In this document: in pieces, positions 53,060 to 61,805 of the stretch
Layout: each line of letters opens with the position of its first letter
Numbering within the stretch: position 1 is the stretch's first letter
Source: Sphingomonas sp. HDW15A
GTDB taxonomy: Bacteria; Pseudomonadota; Alphaproteobacteria; Sphingomonadales; Sphingomonadaceae
Length of the DNA stretch: 64,000 nucleotides
Assembly (NCBI RefSeq): GCF_011301715.1
Contig: NZ_CP049870.1
Coordinates: 1,426,001-1,490,000, forward strand
Reading direction: 5' to 3'
Translations under genes and position numbers: made by a program
The notes under the pieces: generated by a model
What the model saw: only the letters and a program-made list of their open reading frames with translations
Databases searched by the model: none
Told to the model about the DNA's origin: nothing

Positions 53060-53704
53060 ATGGAAGTCATCCTGCTCGAACGCGTCGAAAAGCTCGGCCA
53101 GATTGGTGACGTTGTCACCGTCAAGAACGGCTTCGCGCGCAATTATCTCCTGCCGAACAAGAAGGCGCTCCGCGCCAACGAGTCGAACAAGAAGCTGTTC
53201 GAAGCCAACCGCGCCAAGATCGAGGCCGACAATGCGGATCGCCGCAGTGACGCCGAGAAGGCCGCCAAGGACGTCGAAGGCAAGACCGTCCAGCTCATTC
53301 GTCAGGCGTCGAACACCGGCCAGCTTTACGGTTCGGTCTCGGCCCGCGACATCGTCGAAGCACTGGAAGCCGAAGGCGCCAAGGTCACCAAGAGCCAGGT
53401 GGTTCTCGACCGCCCGATCAAGGCGATCGGAATGCACGAGGTTCGCGTCGTCCTCCATCCGGAGGTGGTCTCGATGATCAAGGTCAACGTCGCCCGCTCA
53501 CCGGAAGAGGCCGATCTCCAAGCCCAGGGCGTCGACGTGATGGCCCAGATGTTCGAGCGCGAGACCGCTGGCTTCACCGAAGCCTTCGATCCGAACGCCG
53601 AACCGGGCGAAGTCCCGGGCGAGGAAACGCAGGAAGCCGCCGCTCCGGCGCCGGCCGCCGAGGCGACTGAAGCTGACGCTGACGAGGGCGAAGCCAAGGC
53701 CTAA
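53060..53704 (+). CDS. rplI: 50S ribosomal protein L9 with long acidic C-terminal tail
   Basis: 214 residues, against about 150 in E. coli. N-terminal domain: MEVILLERVEKLGQIGDVVT, VKNGFARNYLLPNKKALRAN. The C-terminal rRNA-binding domain ends near residue 150 (GMHEVRVVLHPEVVSMIKVN). After it comes an extra tail, first neutral then acidic and Ala/Pro-rich (EPGEVPGEETQEAAAPAPAA and so on), likely unstructured. A strong terminator follows. Confidence 0.96.
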   Translation: MEVILLERVEKLGQIGDVVTVKNGFARNYLLPNKKALRANESNKKLFEANRAKIEADNADRRSDAEKAAKDVEGKTVQLIRQASNTGQLYGSVSARDIVEALEAEGAKVTKSQVVLDRPIKAIGMHEVRVVLHPEVVSMIKVNVARSPEEADLQAQGVDVMAQMFERETAGFTEAFDPNAEPGEVPGEETQEAAAPAPAAEATEADADEGEAKA

Positions 53705-53735
53705 GCGCTTCGCTTCCAATCGAACCAAGGCAAGA

Positions 53736-53767
53736 GGGCCGTCGGACCAGTTCCGGCGGCCCTTTTT
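53736..53767 (+). terminator. Rho-independent terminator of the rpsF-rpsR-rplI operon
   Basis: GGGCCGTCGG (53736-53745) pairs with CCGGCGGCCC (53753-53762, one G-U pair) with a 7-nt loop and TTTTT after it. Position right after the rplI stop is as expected. Confidence 0.92.
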
Positions 53768-53957
53768 CCGTTGGTCGCATATGTCGGAAATGTTGCGCTC
53801 CGGCGAAACGCAGAAAGTCCGCCAAATTTGTTAAGGCGTACGACGTTTTGCCGCTCCATTCGTCGCAACCGATGGCGGGCCCATGGAACGAGTTGCGCCT
53901 TACACGCGCTCTTTCGTCAAGCGGGTCGGGATTGTGTCATCAGGAGGAATAGTCACC

Positions 53958-54386
53958 ATGGAAAATAGCGAAAATCGCAACGACACCACCCAACAGGACG
54001 GCGGCCAGAGCGATATCAGCAAGGCGCAGTCCAGCCAGCAGCCGCAGGGCAACTCGGGACAAAGCCAGCATGGCAGCGATACGGCCAGCCAGCAGGGCCA
54101 GGACACAACCGGCCAGACCGGCGGTCAGTCGGGTGGCTTCGGCTCCGATCAGTCAGGCAATTCGGAGACCGGCCAGGCCGGCTTCGGCGAGGCGGGCACG
54201 GATACCGCGACCCGGCAGGAAAGCGACATCGAGGGATCCTCGACGACCGGTAAGGGCGGTTCCGAAGGTGGCCAGGGCGGAAGCAATTTCGTCGGCTCGG
54301 CCGGCGGCTCCGACACCAGCAGCGGGCTCGTTGAGGATCAGGATTTCGAGCAGGACGGACAGGGCGCGACCGACCGCAGCGAGTAA
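53958..54386 (+). CDS. Low-complexity Gln/Gly/Ser-rich protein of unknown function
   Basis: 142 residues from ATG at 53958, with AGGAGG about 11 nt upstream. Almost the whole protein is Gln, Gly, Ser, Thr and Asp (TTQQDGGQSDISKAQSSQQP, DTTGQTGGQSGGFGSDQSGN), with Asp/Glu at the end. No signal peptide, no membrane helix and only a few hydrophobic residues, so it is probably intrinsically disordered. I do not recognise a family. Similar small hydrophilic proteins in other bacteria are desiccation or stress related; that is only an analogy. A terminator follows. Confidence 0.65.
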   Translation: MENSENRNDTTQQDGGQSDISKAQSSQQPQGNSGQSQHGSDTASQQGQDTTGQTGGQSGGFGSDQSGNSETGQAGFGEAGTDTATRQESDIEGSSTTGKGGSEGGQGGSNFVGSAGGSDTSSGLVEDQDFEQDGQGATDRSE

Positions 54387-54404
54387 GCTGTAACCATTAG
54401 CGCT

Positions 54405-54440
54405 GGGCCGTGCCGGAGAGATTCGGCGCGGCCCTTTTCT
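54405..54440 (+). terminator. Rho-independent terminator after the low-complexity protein gene
   Basis: GGGCCGTGCCG (54405-54415) pairs with CGGCGCGGCCC (54424-54434, one G-U pair) around GAGAGATT, followed by TTTTCTTT. It is strong and close to the preceding stop (54386), which supports that gene being expressed. Confidence 0.88.
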
Positions 54441-54864
54441 TTAATGTATCCGGTAATGTTCGGCGATCCGGTCGAGCGCAATGGTGAGGAGCAGCTTGCC
54501 GGCTCTCGCCGGCCAGCCCCGGGCGCCTTGGGCCTCGCGCGTGCCCTCGCCCGATCAGATGATACGCCCCAAGATGTCCGACAAACCTGGTCGATCCGCC
54601 GCAATGGTTTTTGTCAAAGCGGCAATGCGCACAGATCTGACGGACGCTTGCATCCGGCGCGGCAGATTTGCCGCCGCGCGAGCGGGCCACCGGTGCACCG
54701 AACCATGTAATCGTCACGCACAGCCCGAACGCGGCGCATTCGTAATCGAGCCGCAACATCTCGCCGGCGTCATGAAGTTCTCCCATTCCCGATTCGATTT
54801 CAGTTGCCACAGCGGCTCGCATGTAGGACAGAATAGGAACCAAAAGGGTTCGTTAGGGGCAACA
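54441..54864. other. Intergenic stretch without a supported gene
   Basis: About 420 bp between the terminator and the XRE regulator. Open frames on both strands exist, but none has a family match I can see and codon usage is not convincing. A reverse-strand frame over about 54400-54822 includes a beta-strand-like segment (LRLDYECAAFGLCVTITWFG) that could be a diverged or decayed gene. The promoter of the XRE gene should lie at the right end. Confidence 0.4.
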
Positions 54865-55431
54865 ATGATTACGCGCATCCGGGAAGTTCGAAAGACAAGG
54901 GGCATGACGCTGGACGACGTTGCCAGGGCCTGCAAGCCCGCTACCACAGCCCAGACCATTGGCCGGCTGGAGACGGGGACTCGAACCGTCTCCGTCGGGT
55001 GGCTCAACCGGATCGCCGATGCACTTGGCGTCGACGCATCGGAGTTGGTTGCCGGCGCCGGTGGAAGCGATATCAATGTCGACGCAATCCTTGGAGCCGG
55101 CGGCCAGGCGCGTGCACCGAAACGAACCGCTCTGCTCGTCCCTCCGAAGCCCGGATCCAGAACGATTGGGATGACGGTTTCCGCTTCGGTCGGGGAGTAT
55201 CGCGCGGGCGATGAGATCTGGTGCGACCCACTTGAGCCGACGGATTATGTCCGGGCCCTAAACCGGGACGTTCTCATTCCCCGCCCCGCCGGCCGCTTCC
55301 TCTTTGGTCGACTGATCGACCGGGACGGTGGACGATTGCTCATTCTTCCACCTGGCGCCGGCGGTCGCCAACAGATTGTGGCCGATCCGCCATGGATTGC
55401 CGTTGCCGCGAAACTCATCCGGGCATTGTGA
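54865..55431 (+). CDS. XRE-family transcriptional regulator with C-terminal S24-like fold
   Basis: 188 residues from ATG at 54865. N-terminal helix-turn-helix at about 1-65 (ITRIREVRKTRGMTLDDVAR, AQTIGRLETGTRTVSVGWLN, RIADALGVDASELVAGAG). The rest (GMTVSASVGEYRAGDEIWCD, NRDVLIPRPAGRFLFGRLID, LLILPPGAGGRQQIVADPPW) looks like a beta-rich domain of the kind found in cI/LexA-related regulators, but no Ser-Lys protease dyad is evident. DNA target and signal are unknown. It is next to a tRNA-Val gene and a decayed S24 regulator. Confidence 0.82.
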   Translation: MITRIREVRKTRGMTLDDVARACKPATTAQTIGRLETGTRTVSVGWLNRIADALGVDASELVAGAGGSDINVDAILGAGGQARAPKRTALLVPPKPGSRTIGMTVSASVGEYRAGDEIWCDPLEPTDYVRALNRDVLIPRPAGRFLFGRLIDRDGGRLLILPPGAGGRQQIVADPPWIAVAAKLIRAL

Positions 55432-55449
55432 CAATCGGAAATCTTACAA

Positions 55450-55525
55450 TGGTGGGCGCTGACGGGCTCGAACCGCCGACCCTCTCGGTGTAAACGAGAT
55501 GCTCTACCAACTGAGCTAAGCGCCC
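55450..55525 (-). tRNA. tRNA-Val (anticodon TAC)
   Basis: On the reverse strand the sequence starts GGGCGCTTAGCTCAGTTGG, has the D arm GCTCAGTTGGTAGAGC, anticodon stem-loop CTCGTTTACACCGAG with anticodon TAC, T arm GGCGGTTCGAGCCCGTC and acceptor end GCGCCCACCA. The 3' CCA is encoded. All stems pair, so this is an intact tRNA reading valine GUA and related codons. Confidence 0.96.
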
Positions 55526-55564
55526 TAATCGGGGCCGGTTGCATGAAACGGGGTTTCAAGCAAG

Positions 55565-56192
55565 CTAGATGGCTTCTCCGCGGATCTTTTCCGTTCGCGC
55601 AACTTCAACGACCGGGACCTGGACTGTCCGCTCGGGCTTGAACTGACTGAGAGCGAGGCCACGGTCGGCTCGCTTAACTAGCTCTCTGATCATGGCCGTG
55701 CCGGTCTCTTCGGCCAGATAAACCAGCACATCATCGCCAATCTCAACCTCCGCGACCGGCGACACGATCAAACGGCGGCCCAGGCGAAAGCGCATTCACA
55801 TCGAATCCTCGACGACGGTCAGTACGAAAGCACCGGCGTCGGCAGCCAGGCTGGACGGGCGGACGACCACCCCCGGTGTCGCTGCCGATCGCCATCAGTC
55901 CCTTACCTACCTGTGTGTTTGACGGATCGTGATTGGCGACGGAGGCACTCCGCCACGGCGCAGCGAAATGCTCACCCGGGCCGTGGCGTGGGGGAGTGCC
56001 TCGAATGCCGCCAACGACGAATCTGCGGCAGTCAGAAGCTTTTCGAGCGTCCGACGGGGATGGTCGCCGTGCCTGCGCATGTCCGTCCACAGAGTGCGGC
56101 TGACGCCGGAGAGTTGCCCAGCGATTGGGCGATACCCCATCCGGTTTGAAACGCATCAGGTCCACGATGATGTCAAAATCGTCGGTCGCCAT
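55565..56192 (-). pseudogene. S24-family (phage-repressor-like) regulator, degraded
   Basis: The reverse strand shows pieces of an HTH-S24 protein in different frames. Start MATDDFDIIVDLMRFKPDGV (ATG at 56192); then, in another frame, SGVSRTLWTDMRRHGDHPRR and TLEKLLTAADSSLAAFEAL; then VVVRPSSLAADAGAFVLTVV with EDSM; then an in-frame TGA at 55798-55796 followed by RFRLGRRLIVSPVAEVEIGD and the rest to 55565. The S24 core would normally read on through this stop without a break. At least one stop and two frame changes exist, and they do not fit the one-missing-base pattern seen elsewhere, so this looks like a true pseudogene. The last part (55565-55795, 76 residues) could be translated separately. 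Confidence 0.7.
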
Positions 56193-56295
56193 CAGGCGTG
56201 TGTCGACCAAGGCGAAGACGCCGGCATGTCAGTACTTTCTGAACCGCGCTCGTGTCGCTCAGACCTCTCTCACCGATTAAGGCATCATGTGCGCG

Positions 56296-57231
56296 TTACA
56301 GCCCCACGACCTCTATGGCTTCCGCGAAGTATTGCCGCATTGCGGCGCTCGCGCTCGGCGAAAGCTCGACGAAGATCCGTCGCCCATCGTGAGGGTCGGC
56401 CCGACGCCTGAACAGCCCGGCATCGGTCATCGTTCGAATCCACCGAAGGGCCGTGGTTGCCGGTACAGCCGCCGCGATGCACAGCGAGCTCACGGGAACC
56501 CGATGTTGCGCAATCTCGGCCTGAAGCAGGTCGAGCAGCATGTCCCATGCGGGATCGGCGAATATATCCTCGCTAAAATAGCGCGAACGCAGGCGCCTGG
56601 CGCGGATGACTGCGCGGACCTTTTCGCCATCTAGTTGCGGAACTTCCCCGAATTCGCGCTTCGGCATGACCGGCGATCCGACCCTGTCAGGGACGGTCGA
56701 CAGCCGCGCAAGCGACGCTGCGATCCGTCCCACCTCGTCCGAAAGCTGACGAAGGCGAACCGCGTTGTCGCGCCCGACGTCGCTGACTCGCGCAGGCTCG
56801 AGAGCGCCGGCGATCGCGAGCGAAAATGCAGCCGCGCGTTCGACCGCCTGCGGCTCGACCAGGATTTGCACACCGCCATCGGCAAGGGCGGCGTCGATCC
56901 GGTCGATCAGCGACGGTGCAATTTCGATCACAGCGGACGTTCCGCCATTTGCCAATCGGACGACCCGCTCCAGAAGCGCGTCGCTGGGCGATTCCATCCC
57001 GCAATCGATCCAGATAAGTCCGCTAGAAGCCTGCAGATCGAGCCGCTCTGCCGCGTTTTCCAGCCGGCAGGTTGCCGCGATCCGAATTCCAGCACCGCTC
57101 ACGAGCGCCACAACCTCAGACAGGTCCCGACCGTCCGCGCCGATAAGAAATGCCGGACGCCCACCGTCGTAGGTTACCGGTTCAACGAAACTGAAACGCT
57201 CGGATACACGCATGACAACCTCATCTGTCAT
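56296..57231 (-). CDS. Winged-helix (MarR-like) regulator with extended N-terminal domain
   Basis: 311 residues from ATG at 57231 (GGAAG upstream); other starts are at 57258 and 57213. The C-terminal 100 residues form a MarR-type winged helix: VPVSSLCIAAAVPATTALRW, MTDAGLFRRRADPHDGRRIF, VELSPSASAAMRQYFAEAI. The N-terminal 190 residues show an alternating alpha/beta pattern (PAFLIGADGRDLSEVVALVS, SGLIWIDCGMESPSDALLER, SAVIEIAPSLIDRIDAALAD) like a receiver or similar Rossmann-like fold without a clear phospho-Asp set. Function unknown, probably a transcription factor. A small gene starts divergently nearby. Confidence 0.75.
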   Translation of the reverse strand: MTDEVVMRVSERFSFVEPVTYDGGRPAFLIGADGRDLSEVVALVSGAGIRIAATCRLENAAERLDLQASSGLIWIDCGMESPSDALLERVVRLANGGTSAVIEIAPSLIDRIDAALADGGVQILVEPQAVERAAAFSLAIAGALEPARVSDVGRDNAVRLRQLSDEVGRIAASLARLSTVPDRVGSPVMPKREFGEVPQLDGEKVRAVIRARRLRSRYFSEDIFADPAWDMLLDLLQAEIAQHRVPVSSLCIAAAVPATTALRWIRTMTDAGLFRRRADPHDGRRIFVELSPSASAAMRQYFAEAIEVVGL

Positions 57232-57371
57232 AACTTCCGAGCTCGTCCGTTGTGGCACCGAAGCGGCGCGAAGTTAGGGAAAAATTTCGTCCGGAATGGA
57301 GCGAGTTGCGAACTCTTCGGAAGGCTCGGCCAATAGCGGCCACACTCCAGTCAACAACCAACGCCGGGCTC

Positions 57372-57602
57372 ATGTTCGATCCGTATGGATGGTTTCAAGA
57401 ATGCGAGCGGACGTTCGCCGATGCTGAGTATCTGGCGATCCGTCTTGCCCGTGTCGCTTCCACTCCGGGTTCCGAACTGACGGAGCTTCGCCTCGGGATT
57501 TCGCCATTACGCGCCGAGTTCGAGCAGGCGCGGACAGAAATGGGTTATGATTTGAAAAAGGCGCTTGCAGGAGAGCAGCCTGTGAACTCGCTCTCGCAGT
57601 AG
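57372..57602 (+). CDS. Small protein of unknown function (76 aa)
   Basis: 76 residues from ATG at 57372; the frame is open back to 57252 but that would overlap the divergent regulator's promoter. Mostly helical with a charged pattern (DPYGWFQECERTFADAEYLA, LRLGISPLRAEFEQARTEMG). No signal peptide or motif that I recognise. It ends 26 bp before the convergent cysQ stop. Probably a real gene because codon use looks normal, but support is limited. Confidence 0.5.
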   Translation: MFDPYGWFQECERTFADAEYLAIRLARVASTPGSELTELRLGISPLRAEFEQARTEMGYDLKKALAGEQPVNSLSQ

Positions 57603-57628
57603 TGCGAAGCCAAGCCGGCAGTGAATTC

Positions 57629-58444
57629 CTAAATCCCGGCCTTGGTAAAGTCCGGGAGGTAAGGCGCAACCGGGGGCGCGCGCCAGCCGGCCGTTGCACA
57701 GAAGCCGACGTTGAGAAACGACGGCTTGCCGTAGGTCAGCGGCGCACCTTGCGGATCGTCAACCAGTCCACCGGCTGCGAGCAGAACCGCGTGACCGGCT
57801 GCCGTATCCCATTCGCTGGTCGGGGATAGCCGGGGATAGATGTCTGCCCGCCCATCCGCGACAATACAGAACTTCAGGCTCGACCCGACCGAGACGTAGC
57901 CACAAGAGCCGAGGGCTCGCTCGAGATAGTCGGCGGTGGCCTGGTTGAAATGGGACTTCGACGCTACAGCGGCACGTTGCTCGCCCAACTGCCGAACCGC
58001 GATTGACTTGCGGCCGCCATCGTCTTCGCGAAATGCGCCCTGCCCGACCATCCCGCCCCACAGCTGGTCTTCGGCCGGCTGGTAGACGACCCCAAGCAGC
58101 GGCTGCCCGCCGACGATCAGGCCGATGTTGACAGTGTAATCTAGACCGCCGCGGATAAACTCTTTCGTGCCGTCGAGCGGATCGACGAGGAAATATCTCT
58201 CGCCATGCGCCGGAATTCGTCCCGCGGCGACCTCTTCTTCGGCAATCACAGGAACGCCCGGTGCAGCCTCGCGAAGTGCGTCCAAGATGATGCGCTCCGC
58301 GGCCCGGTCGCACACCGTGACCGGGCTTTCGTCACCCTTGGTCTCGACCTCGAAACCGGAGTCGACGAGCTTCAGGATTTCCGCCCCGGCGGCGCGCGCG
58401 GCCGTCACGCACGCTTCAAGAAGCGCGCCATCGTCATCAATCAA
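57629..58444 (-). CDS. cysQ: 3'(2'),5'-bisphosphate nucleotidase CysQ
   Basis: 271 residues. Inositol-phosphatase-fold motifs: IAEEEVAAGRI, metal-binding FLVDPLDGTKEFIRG, and the second metal motif SEWDTAAGHAVLLAAGG. It removes the 3'-phosphate from PAP (3'-phosphoadenosine 5'-phosphate), the toxic by-product of sulfate assimilation and sulfation. The ATG overlaps the stop of the upstream SDR gene (ATGA), so it is at the end of the reverse-strand operon that starts at mccB. Confidence 0.92.
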   Translation of the reverse strand: MIDDDGALLEACVTAARAAGAEILKLVDSGFEVETKGDESPVTVCDRAAERIILDALREAAPGVPVIAEEEVAAGRIPAHGERYFLVDPLDGTKEFIRGGLDYTVNIGLIVGGQPLLGVVYQPAEDQLWGGMVGQGAFREDDGGRKSIAVRQLGEQRAAVASKSHFNQATADYLERALGSCGYVSVGSSLKFCIVADGRADIYPRLSPTSEWDTAAGHAVLLAAGGLVDDPQGAPLTYGKPSFLNVGFCATAGWRAPPVAPYLPDFTKAGI

Positions 58445-59220
58445 CGCGGAGCCATCCTTATTCCGCCATCGAGCCGAATCGCTTCCGCGTTCAGGTAGAC
58501 GTTCTCGACGATGAAGACGGCGAGCCGCGCATATTCTTCCGGCATTCCAAGACGTTTCGGGAACGGCACCTGGGCACCAAGCGCGTCCTGGACGTTGGGT
58601 GGCATCATGGCGACCATCGGAGTCTTGAAGACGCCCGGAAGGATCGTATTCACTCGAACCCCGTCGTTCATCAGGTCGCGTGCGATGGGGAGTGCCATGC
58701 CGAGAACGCCGCCTTTTGAAGCGGAATAGGCTGCCTGGCCGATCTGTCCGTCCTGAGCCGCGACGCTGGCGGTATTAATGATGACCCCTCGCTCACCGTC
58801 GGCCAGTGGCTCGGTCTGGACCATTCCATAGGCCGAGTTCGCGATGCAGCGAAAAGTCCCGATCAGGTTGATTCCGATCGCCAGTTCAAACTGGTTCATC
58901 GGATAGCGCTTGAGCTCCCCCGTCGCCTTATCTTTGCCGACCGTCTTCACTGCATTGGCGACCCCGGCGCAATTGACGAGGATTCGCTCCTGACCGTGCG
59001 CTTCCCGGGCCTTTTCGAAAGCGGCCGCGACTTTCTCGTCGCTCATGACGTCAACTTCGCAAAAGATGCCGCCGATGTCGGCCGCGACCTTTTCACCCTT
59101 TTCGGCATCTCGGTCGAACACGGCGACCTTCGCGCCCTTTGCCGCGAGCGCCCGCGCCGTCGCTTCCCCCAAGCCCGATGCGCCGCCAGTGACGACCGCC
59201 GCTACGCCGTTGATTTCCAT
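58441..59220 (-). CDS. SDR dehydrogenase, 3-hydroxyacyl-CoA dehydrogenase type II-like
   Basis: 259 residues from ATG at 59220. SDR motifs: TGGASGLGEATARALAA, NCAGVANAVKTVGK, NTASVAAQDGQIGQAAYSAS (Ser, Tyr, Lys with YSASKGG). The arrangement with INLIGTFRCIANSAYGM and GIRMAPR resembles the HSD17B10/type II 3-hydroxyacyl-CoA dehydrogenase group, which acts on 2-methyl-3-hydroxybutyryl-CoA and related branched acyl-CoAs. The neighbouring mcc genes agree with a branched-chain acyl-CoA role; this is inference. Confidence 0.85.
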   Translation of the reverse strand: MEINGVAAVVTGGASGLGEATARALAAKGAKVAVFDRDAEKGEKVAADIGGIFCEVDVMSDEKVAAAFEKAREAHGQERILVNCAGVANAVKTVGKDKATGELKRYPMNQFELAIGINLIGTFRCIANSAYGMVQTEPLADGERGVIINTASVAAQDGQIGQAAYSASKGGVLGMALPIARDLMNDGVRVNTILPGVFKTPMVAMMPPNVQDALGAQVPFPKRLGMPEEYARLAVFIVENVYLNAEAIRLDGGIRMAPR

Positions 59221-59284
59221 GTCCTGCTCCCGTCGCCAAATTGCTCGGGCTTGCACTTGCCCAAGTCGAGCGCGGGCGCAACCT

Positions 59285-59872
59285 CTAGCCGGCGGGCGCG
59301 ATCACCGCGCAAGCGATGCGGTCGCCGCTGTTCCCGCTGGGATCGGTCATATTATCGTCGGGCTGCGCATGGACAACCAGTGCGCTTCCGTCGCTGTCCC
59401 GGAGTTCCGCGAGGGAGACGCCCGCAATCGTCAACGATTCGGTCAGTGAACCATCGGCGCCCACCGTGGCATTCGGCAGATCGCCGCGATGGGGACCCTC
59501 TGGATTCTCCAGGCCATGTTGCTTGTTGTCCGGGTTCCAGTGCGCGCCGGCGCTTTCGAACTTCGGCCCCTCGCACTTTCCGACCATGTGGATGTGAAGA
59601 CCGTGCGTCCCCGCAGGCATTCCCGATCCCGCCAAGCGAAGGACGACCCCGCCGGCGCTGTCCTCAACAGTGACGCTTCCCAACGCGGCACCGTCCCCGC
59701 CGACGAAGTTTGCCGCCGGAGCCAATGGGGCCGCATCGTTGCCGACCAGGTTCGTGTCGCTCAGCGCCGTGTCGTTCATTGTCAGGTTAACGTCGTTCGC
59801 GACCGGTTCGTTATCGGCGCAGGCTGCGATTGCGAGAGTGGAAGCAACGAGGAGCGAGGCGGCAATACGCAT
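59285..59872 (-). CDS. sodC: Superoxide dismutase [Cu-Zn], lipoprotein-like
   Basis: 195 residues from ATG at 59872. N-terminal signal LLVASTLAIAAC (lipobox-like with Cys18), then an Asn/Asp/Thr-rich linker of about 40 residues. The SodC domain has HGLHIHMVGKCEG (two Cu ligands), GAHWNPDNKQHG (bridging His), the Zn-binding region and HAQPDDNMTDPSGNSGDRIA (C-terminal His and Cys). It dismutates superoxide in the periplasm. It sits between mccA and the SDR gene. Confidence 0.92.
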   Translation of the reverse strand: MRIAASLLVASTLAIAACADNEPVANDVNLTMNDTALSDTNLVGNDAAPLAPAANFVGGDGAALGSVTVEDSAGGVVLRLAGSGMPAGTHGLHIHMVGKCEGPKFESAGAHWNPDNKQHGLENPEGPHRGDLPNATVGADGSLTESLTIAGVSLAELRDSDGSALVVHAQPDDNMTDPSGNSGDRIACAVIAPAG

Positions 59873-59931
59873 GAATTTCTCCTTCTTGTCGATGTTACGT
59901 TCAACGTCTTTTGGATGACATTCGCTCCAGC

Positions 59932-61796
59932 TCATTCAGCCGGTGTGACCCGCGCCAGGACGGCTTCGACCGCGACCTGAGCGCCAGGCGTCGCATTGAG
60001 TTCCGCAACCACGCCGTCGAAAGGCGCGGTCAGGCCATGCTCCATTTTCATCGCTTCAAGCGTGAGCAAGCGTTGCCCAGCGACAACCTTTTCGCCTTGA
60101 CAGACTTCAACGCTGGTCACCTTTCCAGGCATAGGCGCAAGAATATCGCCATCGTGCGCTCCATGACCCGCGCTGCCCCGCGCCGCGCGAGCGAATTCAT
60201 AGGCCTGGCCCTCGTAGAAAGCGACAATTCGCTCGTCATCGCGAAATCCGGAAACGGATGCCATCGGCTCATCGACGTCGAGGGAGACATGACGAAATTC
60301 GCCGCTTCGGCCGAGTACGGCCCCCGTCCGCGGCGAGGCGTTTAGCCTGAAGCCGGAGGCTATCGCGACACTTTCCTCGTCTTCCGCCGTAGCGACGGCG
60401 GCCGCTCCGCGCCAGACCAGTACGTCGGGCTCCGGGTCGGGAACGAGCTCGTCGATCTTCTGTTCGATGAATGAGGTGTCGAGGCGGCCGGCGGCGAAAT
60501 CTTCGTCGAGCAGGGCATTGAACAGGAATCCGGCGTTAGTCCGTACCGGCCAAACTTCGACCTCGTCTAAAATGGCCGCAAGCGCGCCGATAGCCTCTTC
60601 GCGATCGCTGCCGGAGGCGACCAACTTGGCGATCATCGGATCGTAGAACGACGAGATTTCATCCCCTTCCTCGACTCCGCTCTCAATGCGCCCTCGTCGC
60701 CGAGGTCAAAATGCTCGAGCCGCCCGACGCTGGGCAGGAACCCTTTCGCCGGATCCTCGGCATATAGCCGCGCCTCGATCGCCCAGCCGTCGATCGATAG
60801 TTCGTCCTGCCGCTTCGGTAGCGGCTCACCGGACGCAACCCGAAGCTGCCATTCGACCAGATCCTGCCCGGTTATCTCCTCGGTGACCGGATGTTCGACC
60901 TGAAGCCGGGTGTTCATTTCCATGAACCAGATCCGGTCCGCGCGCAGGCCTTCGCTGGCGTCGGCGATGAACTCGATCGTTCCTGCGCCCTCATAATCGA
61001 CCGCCTTCGCGGCACGCACCGCCGCGCCGCAGACGGCTTCGCGGGTCGCCTCGTCCATGCCGGGCGCGGGCGCTTCCTCGATCACCTTCTGGTGACGGCG
61101 CTGGAGCGAGCAATCGCGTTCGAACAGGTGAACGACATTGCCATGGCTGTCGCCGAACACTTGCACTTCGATGTGTCGGGGGCTCTCGATCCACTTCTCG
61201 ATCAACACCACGTCGTTACCGAATGACGAGGCCGCTTCGCGCTTACAGCTTTCCAGCAAGTCATCGAAGTCGGCTCCACGGTCGACCTTGCGCATGCCCT
61301 TGCCGCCGCCACCGGCGACGGCCTTGATCAGGACGGGGTAGCCTATCGCGTCCGCTTCACCTTTGAGGCGCGCCGGCGATTGGTCTTCTCCCATATAGCC
61401 CGGCGTCACCGGCACGCCGGCCTGCGCCATCAATTGCTTGGCAGCGTCCTTGAGCCCCATTGCGGTGATGCTTGCCGGCTTCGGCCCCACCCAAACAAGT
61501 CCCGCCTCGATCACCGAATGAGCGAACTCGGCATTTTCAGAGAGGAAGCCGTATCCAGGGTGGATCGCCTCCGCGCCGGATTTCCTGGCTGCGGCGATGA
61601 TCTTCTCGCCAACGAGATAGCTTTCGCGCGCCGGCGATGGGCCGATGTGAACCGCTTCGTCGGCCATCCGCACGTGCAGCGCCTTTGCGTCGGCATCCGA
61701 ATAAACTGCGATTGTGCGCACGCCCATCTTTCGCGCGGTGCGAATGATACGGCAGGCGATTTCTCCGCGGTTGGCGATAAGGAGTGAAGTGATCAT
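59932..61796 (-). CDS. mccA: Methylcrotonoyl-CoA carboxylase biotin-containing alpha subunit (frameshifted)
   Basis: As written, the N-terminal frame (61796 to 60633) contains the biotin carboxylase domain: [20 protein letters not shown], the ATP-grasp [14 protein letters not shown] and [20 protein letters not shown]. It derails at [12 protein letters not shown]. The other frame, 60636 to 59932, carries the missing [20 protein letters not shown] and the biotin attachment motif [14 protein letters not shown]. One base missing at the C run 60691-60693 explains this; restored length is 621 residues. With mccB three genes upstream it carboxylates 3-methylcrotonyl-CoA in leucine breakdown. The closely related propionyl- and acyl-CoA carboxylases cannot be excluded from the alpha chain alone. 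Confidence 0.92.
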
Positions 61797-61805
61797 CGGC
61801 GCCTG

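Noticed and set aside
54400..54822. Reverse-strand frame with LRLDYECAAFGLCVTITWFG
   Set aside because: Segment looks protein-like, but the rest of the frame is not and it overlaps a terminator and the XRE promoter; not enough to call a gene.
55450..55525. tRNA-Val as an integration site for an element
   Set aside because: No integrase and no second copy of the tRNA 3' end is visible in the window.
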